A DNA stretch of 64,000 nucleotides from Burkholderiaceae bacterium. GTDB taxonomy: Bacteria; Pseudomonadota; Gammaproteobacteria; Burkholderiales; Burkholderiaceae_C. The DNA lies in NCBI GenBank assembly GCA_024235915.1, contig JACKLO010000017.1:1-64000 (forward strand). The letters are read 5' to 3'. Below are positions 58,623 to 64,000 of the stretch, piece after piece; the stretch's first letter is position 1; each line of letters starts with the position of its first letter. The notes beneath the pieces were generated by a model, which was given only the letters and a program-made list of their open reading frames with translations, ran no database searches and was not told where the DNA came from. Both the position numbers and the translations under genes were made by a program.

Positions 58623-61484
58623 TCAAGGCAACTGCTTTCGAAGCTGCCAGACTTCACCTTGCGAGGGAAACGCCTTGCCCAAGGCGGAAAGCTGGTCGAG
58701 TTCGGCCCGTGCCAGGGTGAAGTCCTTGGCCTGGACGGCTAGACGCGCCAGATTGAGCCGGAGCAATGGTGCACCACCGGATCTCTCCAGTGCCTGCTTC
58801 TGGTTGTCGATGGCTGCCTGAAGCTGCCCCTCGCCCGCGAGTGCCGACGACAGTGTGTCGGCTATGTCCATCCGCGAGGGTTGGAGCTCAAGCGCCTTGC
58901 GCGCGATGTCCACGGCTCCTGGCTTGCGCTGCGCCGTCAACAGCCACGCCAGGTTGTTCATCGCGTCAACGCTACGCGGGTCGAACCGTAGCACCGCCCT
59001 GAAGTGATCCTCGGCCACGGAAAAATCCTTGGCCAGCAACGCGACTTCGCCAAGGTAGCCCAGGAAGTAGCCGTCTTTGGGGTGAGACGTCAACCACTGG
59101 TCGGCGAGCTTTCGCGCTTCGTCGGCCTTGCCGTGGGCCCGCAGGGCGGTGTGCAGTTGGAGGGTCAGCTCGGAAGACTCGCCGCGCTTGCCGGCATCCC
59201 TGAAGGCGGTGACCGCCTGACCCCAGCGCTTTTGCGCCGAGAACACCAAGCCTTCGAGGTGCAGTCCGCGCGGGTCGTTCGGGAAACGCCGCTGGAGGTC
59301 CCGCGCTACCCGGAGGGCCTCGGGCCAGTTGCGGGTGGTCGTCAGCAGCTCGACCTGCTTCACGTACGCCGACAATAGGTCCGGGCGTAACTGGGCGGCC
59401 GCCTTGAGGGCATCGATGGCCGAGGGGAACTCCTTACGCGCGGCCAGGACGTCGGCCATGCGCATGAGCGGTTCGTGGTCGCGGGGGCGCAGGGTCACAA
59501 TGCGCCGGAAAGTCGCCAGCGCCTGCACGGTGTCGCCGGTGGAGGCTTGCGCACGCCCCAGTGCATCGAGCACGGTGACGTCCTCGGGCAACTCGCTGTT
59601 GGCCTTCTGCGCGACCTGGAGTGCGGCCCTGTACTCACCGGTGCGCAGCAGGTGGTTGGCCAGCGCCACCTGCGGCCGGGCCTGCCCACGGTGCACGGCG
59701 ACGGCCTTCTCCAGAGCTGCTGTGACGCCCGCCACGTTGCTACCGGTCAGGAATTGGATCTCGGCCAGCGCCAGCATGGCGTCGAGGTTGTTCGGGCTGA
59801 GCGCCATGACCGACTGGAAGCGGCTTCGAGCTCGGTCGGCATCGCCCGCGTCCAGGTCCAGGTTGGCCAGCGCCAGCGCTGCCGGCACGAACAGCGGGTC
59901 CAGTTCGAGCGCCCTCTCGAACAGCCGGCGCGCGTCAGCGGGCCGCTTCGACAACAGGTTCAGGTAGCCAAGCACCCAATGCGAGGCGGGGCGCATTGGC
60001 TGCTTGGCCGCGACGCGTTCGGCCACCACGGTCGCCTTGGCCAACTGACCGGCCTGCAGGTTGGCCGTCAACAGGGCCATGTCGGAATACGTGGACGGGT
60101 CTGCTGCCGCTGCCGATTCCAGGTCGCTGAGTCCCTCTTCGACTTCCCCTTTGCCTATGCGGACCATGGCGAGGGCGGCACGGTAGCGCGGATTGTTCGG
60201 CTCCTCTGCCGCCGCGCGTTCGTAGAGTCTGGCGGCGACAAAGCCCATGCCCGACTGCAGTGCGGCTTCGGCCGCGAGCGCCATGGCCGTGGCATCCCTG
60301 CTGCCCATGCGCACCAGTGGTTCAAGCACGGCCTGTGCCTTGTTCGGCGTTCCCGATCGAAGGTAGACCTGGGCCAGCAGGTGGCGTGTGCGCGCAACGT
60401 TGGGCGCCACCGAGTTGGCTTCGGTGAGGAAGTCCGTCGCCGTGCGCAGCGAGCCCAGTCGCAGGTCGACTTCGGCGGACAGCAGCAGGCTCCGCACATC
60501 CTTCGGGTATTCGGCCAGCGCCACCTTGAGGTCGGCCTGAGCGGCCTTGAGGTCACCCTTAGCCGCACTCAGGCGGGCCTTGAAGTACCGCTGCGGCAGC
60601 GACCCAAGCGCCAGGCCGGCCATCGCCTCGTAACGCTGTTCGGCCAGCTGAAGCTGGCCTTGCCCCAAGGCCATCGAAATCAGCTTCGAGCGGACGGTCA
60701 GCCGGCCCGGTGCCACATCCAGTGCACGTTCGTAGGCTGCCTTGGCTGCCCCGGCGTCGTTGCGCAGCAACAGCAGGATGTCGCCCTTCAGCTCCCAGGC
60801 GTCAACGGCGTCAGGGTGAGCCACCAACGTCTCGTCGACGATCCTGATCGCGTCGTCAACGCGTCGGTCGGACAGCGCGATCTGAGCCTGGAGCACACGC
60901 GCCCCGGCCGACCCAGGGTCCAGCTTCAGCGCCGCTTCGGCCATTTCGCGGGCCTTCACCGGGTCGCCGGAGTTCGCATACGCATGGCCGAGCGCCGCCT
61001 TGAGGTCGGCTGCCGCCGGGGGGTGCGACAACTGCGCATCGCCGTAGGTGGCAATGAGTTCCTTGGGGCGGCCCAGTTGCACCCAGGTCCGCGCCAGCAC
61101 CGGCAGCACCAGGTTCGGGTCCAGCCCCAGCTCCAAGGCCTTGCTCAGTTCCCGTTCGGCGCTGTGTGGGTCCGCCAGATCCAGCAGCGCGAGGCCCAGC
61201 GCCATGCGTACATCGGCCGAATACGGGTCTGCGTCCAGCTGGTTCTTCAGCGTGATGACACGTGCGCGCAGCGGCTGGTGTTCCTTGGAGACCGATTTCG
61301 GCTGGGCGACAGTGGGGGGCGGCGTTCCGTCACAACCCGCCACTGCGGCGGCGGTGACCAAGGCCATCGCGAGCACGTTTCTCACCGAGGGCCGATGCGC
61401 TGGGATGCCAGGGACGGTCGGGCGAGACTCGAGCGTCGTGGTCCCCTGCTGATGGCGTCGCGGGACCGCGAAGCGGCTGAACAT
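58623..61484 (-). CDS. prsT: PEP-CTERM system TPR-repeat lipoprotein PrsT
   Basis: About 953 residues. A lipobox (MALVTAAAVAGC) near the N-terminus is followed by some 20 tetratricopeptide repeats in a row (for example ALGLALLDLADPHSAERELS, ALEKAVAVHRGQ, AFRRIVTLRPRDHEP). This matches PrsT, the large periplasmic TPR lipoprotein of PEP-CTERM/exosortase exopolysaccharide systems. The frame opens at 61520; the start is uncertain because several ATG/GTG codons precede the lipobox. A PEP-CTERM protein gene lies just upstream on the same strand. Confidence 0.85.
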   Translation of the reverse strand: MFSRFAVPRRHQQGTTTLESRPTVPGIPAHRPSVRNVLAMALVTAAAVAGCDGTPPPTVAQPKSVSKEHQPLRARVITLKNQLDADPYSADVRMALGLALLDLADPHSAERELSKALELGLDPNLVLPVLARTWVQLGRPKELIATYGDAQLSHPPAAADLKAALGHAYANSGDPVKAREMAEAALKLDPGSAGARVLQAQIALSDRRVDDAIRIVDETLVAHPDAVDAWELKGDILLLLRNDAGAAKAAYERALDVAPGRLTVRSKLISMALGQGQLQLAEQRYEAMAGLALGSLPQRYFKARLSAAKGDLKAAQADLKVALAEYPKDVRSLLLSAEVDLRLGSLRTATDFLTEANSVAPNVARTRHLLAQVYLRSGTPNKAQAVLEPLVRMGSRDATAMALAAEAALQSGMGFVAARLYERAAAEEPNNPRYRAALAMVRIGKGEVEEGLSDLESAAAADPSTYSDMALLTANLQAGQLAKATVVAERVAAKQPMRPASHWVLGYLNLLSKRPADARRLFERALELDPLFVPAALALANLDLDAGDADRARSRFQSVMALSPNNLDAMLALAEIQFLTGSNVAGVTAALEKAVAVHRGQARPQVALANHLLRTGEYRAALQVAQKANSELPEDVTVLDALGRAQASTGDTVQALATFRRIVTLRPRDHEPLMRMADVLAARKEFPSAIDALKAAAQLRPDLLSAYVKQVELLTTTRNWPEALRVARDLQRRFPNDPRGLHLEGLVFSAQKRWGQAVTAFRDAGKRGESSELTLQLHTALRAHGKADEARKLADQWLTSHPKDGYFLGYLGEVALLAKDFSVAEDHFRAVLRFDPRSVDAMNNLAWLLTAQRKPGAVDIARKALELQPSRMDIADTLSSALAGEGQLQAAIDNQKQALERSGGAPLLRLNLARLAVQAKDFTLARAELDQLSALGKAFPSQGEVWQLRKQLP

Positions 61485-61690
61485 GGGCTCGTGGAATGAA
61501 GCGGGCGTCGAAAACATCATAGCCCGACGGCCCGGGCGACCCGAACCACACCGCCTGCGCTGACGTGCAAGAGTACTCGACGTCGTACAAACTCGCCAAC
61601 CCGACGTCCGCGGGGCGGCTCATCGACTGGCCAGCCGGGGCTCGGACCCCCGTTGAGTGGGGCCCTCCGGAGCCCCGACAGGCGAAGGTC

Positions 61691-62671
61691 CTACCCGTGC
61701 AGCGACCGGCGGCGGCCGAATCGCAATGCGATCAGGCCCAAACCCGCCAGTGCGAGCGTGCCGGGCGTCGGCACCGTGCCGCCACCACCGCCACCGTTGT
61801 TGGGTGTCCCGCTCCTGGCCATGAACGCCCATTCCTCGAAGCCAGCGTCCGCATAGGTGTCGTCGGAATCGGCGCCTTGCTCAAGGCCGAACCGCGACCA
61901 GAGGATCAGGTACTCGTCCCCCTGCTGCGCGCGAGCATCGATGATGTCCCTCTCGACGAACATCACCATGTCGGCCACGCCGCTCCCCGGACCGCCGGCC
62001 ACCCGGGCGTCCAACAGAACCGAGTTGTCGTTCGCGTCGCCGTTGGCCTTCTTGCCGAGGTCCATGTCCCACAGCAGGTTGTTGCCCGCCGGCGCCTTCC
62101 AATCCTTGGTCGCACCTTCCAGACTCTCGTTGGTCTGCGCCTGCAAGTTCGTCGAGTACAGGCGCACACCGTCCAATGACAACAGCGAATTCGCATTGCC
62201 AGGCTCGTTGATGTCGAGCTTGAACACGTAGTAGCCACCCGTGGCATCGAGCTGCAGATCGGCAATCCGCACGTCGTGCGTCCAGTTCACCGGTGTCATG
62301 TTGTCCAGCACCTTGCGCGTGGTCACGCCGTTTTGGTCCTCCGTACGGACACCGCTGGTGTTGTAGCCCTGCTCGTCGCAGCCATTGCCCTTGCAATCGA
62401 GCCGCAGGAAGGGATTGAAGACGCCGGTGCCCGCAGGCTGCGTGCTGTCGCGGCCGAAGTACACCGTTCCCATGCTGTTGCTGATGTCCGAACCGATGGA
62501 TTTGGTGACGTTGTTCGTCGTGGCCACATTCACCGGACCGTCAGAGCCGACATAGGTCTCGTTGGTCAAGTTGATCGTCGGCAGCGCCAGTGCCGAAGAA
62601 CCCCACAGCCCGGCCAGCAACGCGAGCACGGTCGTCAGGGGCGGGCGCTTCAGTGCAAGCTGGTGAGTCAT
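61691..62671 (-). CDS. PEP-CTERM sorting-signal surface protein
   Basis: 326 residues from MTHQLALKRPPL. Signal peptide (VLALLAGLWGSSALALPTIN), a beta-rich secreted body, a Gly-rich spacer (NNGGGGGG) and the terminal VPTPGTLALAGLGLIALRFG followed by RRR: a PEP-CTERM tripartite tail with PTP for the usual PEP. Such proteins are cut and anchored by an exosortase; none is encoded in this window. AAGAAG lies upstream of the ATG. Confidence 0.85.
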   Translation of the reverse strand: MTHQLALKRPPLTTVLALLAGLWGSSALALPTINLTNETYVGSDGPVNVATTNNVTKSIGSDISNSMGTVYFGRDSTQPAGTGVFNPFLRLDCKGNGCDEQGYNTSGVRTEDQNGVTTRKVLDNMTPVNWTHDVRIADLQLDATGGYYVFKLDINEPGNANSLLSLDGVRLYSTNLQAQTNESLEGATKDWKAPAGNNLLWDMDLGKKANGDANDNSVLLDARVAGGPGSGVADMVMFVERDIIDARAQQGDEYLILWSRFGLEQGADSDDTYADAGFEEWAFMARSGTPNNGGGGGGTVPTPGTLALAGLGLIALRFGRRRSLHG

Positions 62672-63117
62672 GGTGATCTTCTTGAGTGTGTCGATCAACG
62701 GGCCGAACCACGCAGGTGTCAATCCCAGCTGGCGTCGGAAGCTGCAAGAAGCGGGCCGAACTTGCTAAATCGTTGATTTGAAGAGGCCTTTTTACCCGCC
62801 TTGGCGATCCAACTTGATGTCTGTAAAGCGCTTCGACGGTGGTTGGCTCGCAGTCTATCGACCTCAGGCGACGTCGAGGAAGGGTCGGAAGAGCCTGGCC
62901 CAACGGGAAATGCGGCGTTAGGCGTTGACGCTGAACGGGCTGTTTGCCGCCTAGTTGCCGACATCAGGACGCCGCACCACCAAGACGCGCACAGCGCGAT
63001 GTTCTGGCCACTGCCGAGGCCTCGTAGACCGTCGGGCGCCTATCGGAGCGAGGGGCCCCGGGGCGTGGCGACTGGTGCGCGGCCGCTTGCCGGCCGCGGC
63101 CGCGTTGCCGCGGCGCC
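62672..63117. other. Upstream region of PEP-CTERM gene
   Basis: 446 bases between the PEP-CTERM gene and the quinone oxidoreductase gene, both minus strand. It contains the candidate sigma-54 site at 62744-62760; otherwise no gene or repeat is recognised. The part near 63080-63117 is extremely GC-rich (repeated GCGGCCGCG). Confidence 0.5.
62744..62760 (-). promoter_or_regulatory. Weak sigma-54-type promoter candidate
   Basis: On the minus strand TTCGGCCCGCTTCTTGC has the GG-N10-GC spacing of -24/-12 promoters (consensus TGGCAC-N5-TTGC). It lies about 73 bases before the PEP-CTERM start. PEP-CTERM genes are often controlled by RpoN with PrsK/PrsR, but the -24 half is a poor match. Confidence 0.25.
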
Positions 63118-64000
63118 TCAGTCGCGCGGGCGAACCACCAGCTTGCCCATCGCCTGCCGCGTGGCCAGCCGCGTCATCGCGTCGGCTGCGCCGGCCAGCG
63201 GCACCTGCTCGGTCACGGGTGGCGTGACGCGGCCTTCGGCGAACCAGCCCGCCAGCTGTTGCAGGTCCGCCAGCAACTGCTTGGGCTCGCGCGCCATGGC
63301 CGCACCCCAGAACACGCCCAGGATGGCGCGTTCCTTCAGCAGGGCCAGGTTCAGAGGCAGCTTCGGGATTTCGCCGGCCGCGAAGCCCACCACCAGGTAG
63401 CGGCCGCGCCAGGCGGTGGCGCGAAGGGCCGGTTCGGCGTAGGCGCCGCCCACGGCGTCATAGACCACGTCGGCCCCCTTGCCGGCGGTGAGCCGCTCCA
63501 CCTCGCGGCGCCACTCGGCCTGCGTGTAGTCCACGGTCTCGTCCGCGCCGGCTTCGCGCGCGAGCGCGCGCTTGGCGTCGCTGGACGCGGCGGCGATCAC
63601 CCGAGCGCCCATGGCCTTGGCGATCTGCACCGCCGCGATGCCCACGCCGCCGGCGGCGCCCAGCACCAGCAGGGTCTCGCCGGGCTGCAGCCGGGCGATC
63701 GTGCGCAGCGCGTGGATGCTGGTGCCGTAGGCGAGCACGAAGGACGCGCCGGCGTCGAAGCTCATGCCAGCGGGCAGCGGCATCACGCGGCTGGCTTCGG
63801 CCACCGCCTGTTGTGCGAAGGCGCCGGTGCCGGTCGAGGCGGCCACGCGGTCGCCCACCTTCACGTGGCGCACACCGTCGCCCACCGCGACCACCACGCC
63901 CGCCAGTTCCGCGCCCGGGGTGAACGGCAGCGGCGGCTTGACCTGGTACAGGCCCTGCACCATCAACGTGTCGGGGTAGTTGATGGACGCGGCGTGCACG
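63118..64000 (-). CDS. NADPH:quinone oxidoreductase (MDR superfamily), 5' end outside window
   Basis: 293 visible residues. GroES-like part (INYPDTLMVQGLYQVKPPLP, PGAELAGVVVAVGDGV) and Rossmann NADPH fold (VLGAAGGVGIAAVQIAKAMG, ARVIAAASSDAKRALAREAG) of quinone oxidoreductase-like medium-chain dehydrogenases. No structural-zinc cysteine cluster, as in the QOR branch. The C-terminus LATRQAMGKLVVRP is complete; the N-terminus runs past the window edge. Confidence 0.9.
   Translation of the reverse strand, partial: VHAASINYPDTLMVQGLYQVKPPLPFTPGAELAGVVVAVGDGVRHVKVGDRVAASTGTGAFAQQAVAEASRVMPLPAGMSFDAGASFVLAYGTSIHALRTIARLQPGETLLVLGAAGGVGIAAVQIAKAMGARVIAAASSDAKRALAREAGADETVDYTQAEWRREVERLTAGKGADVVYDAVGGAYAEPALRATAWRGRYLVVGFAAGEIPKLPLNLALLKERAILGVFWGAAMAREPKQLLADLQQLAGWFAEGRVTPPVTEQVPLAGAADAMTRLATRQAMGKLVVRPRD

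Noticed and set aside
59475..61499. 674-codon plus-strand open frame
   Set aside because: Antisense to the TPR lipoprotein gene; no recognisable motif.

Overview
High-GC window (protein-coding third positions mostly G/C) that reads like the accessory part of a betaproteobacterial chromosome, probably Burkholderiales: PEP-CTERM/PrsT genes, an NrtR-PnuC-NadR salvage locus, an IS21 element and AbiE genes all fit. The taxon is an inference from gene content only; no rRNA or complete tRNA is present.

Layout. 0-2.2 kb: a PIN toxin/AbrB antitoxin pair with a damaged toxin tail, an orphan antitoxin-like gene and a conserved hypothetical. Two 3'-end fragments of an initiator tRNA-fMet, at about 2.22-2.26 kb and 57.30-57.35 kb in the same orientation, bracket about 55 kb. 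Each is followed by a hairpin terminator and short spaced TGTG repeats, so they look like attachment scars of elements stacked at one tRNA gene. Between them, in order: (1) 2.4-19.9 kb, a nine-gene minus-strand operon encoding a DISARM anti-phage system (C5-cytosine methylase, Vsr, DrmD, DrmMI, a GHKL ATPase, a methyltransferase-like protein, DrmA, DrmB, DrmC). (2) 20.0-23.2 kb, an Xre repressor, an excisionase-like protein, a tyrosine integrase and two small genes including a GIY-YIG-like protein. (3) 23.2-30.2 kb, a second Xre regulator, a membrane protein, a PD-(D/E)XK-like protein, a secreted protein, a UvrD-type helicase with ankyrin repeats, and a NYN-LOTUS RNase-like protein. (4) 30.5-38.6 kb, a compact plus-strand operon: OLD-family ATPase (GajA-like), UvrD helicase (GajB-like), an AbiJ-like protein, a catalytically degenerate long prokaryotic Argonaute and a PD-(D/E)XK nuclease. 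(5) 38.58-41.47 kb, a complete IS21-family element with a 7-bp target duplication. (6) 41.7-47.9 kb, an NrtR-regulated NAD salvage locus with a TonB receptor, a macrodomain-like protein and a dual-specificity phosphatase-like protein. (7) 48.1-54.7 kb, a three-gene module with two very large tyrosine recombinase-type proteins, one frameshifted. (8) 55.3-56.9 kb, an AbiEi/AbiEii type IV toxin-antitoxin pair.

Right of the second tRNA fragment lie a decayed type I restriction remnant (start of hsdR fused to the end of hsdM), the PEP-CTERM TPR lipoprotein PrsT, a PEP-CTERM surface protein and the 3' end of an MDR-family quinone oxidoreductase gene cut by the window edge.

The window is a defence island: DISARM, a Gabija-like pair coupled to an Argonaute-nuclease pair, AbiE, probable further systems and several toxin-antitoxin genes, mixed with integrases and recombinases that could have carried them in. 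The two most unusual assemblies are the OLD/UvrD/AbiJ-like/Argonaute/nuclease operon and the GHKL-ATPase plus methyltransferase-like pair embedded in DISARM.
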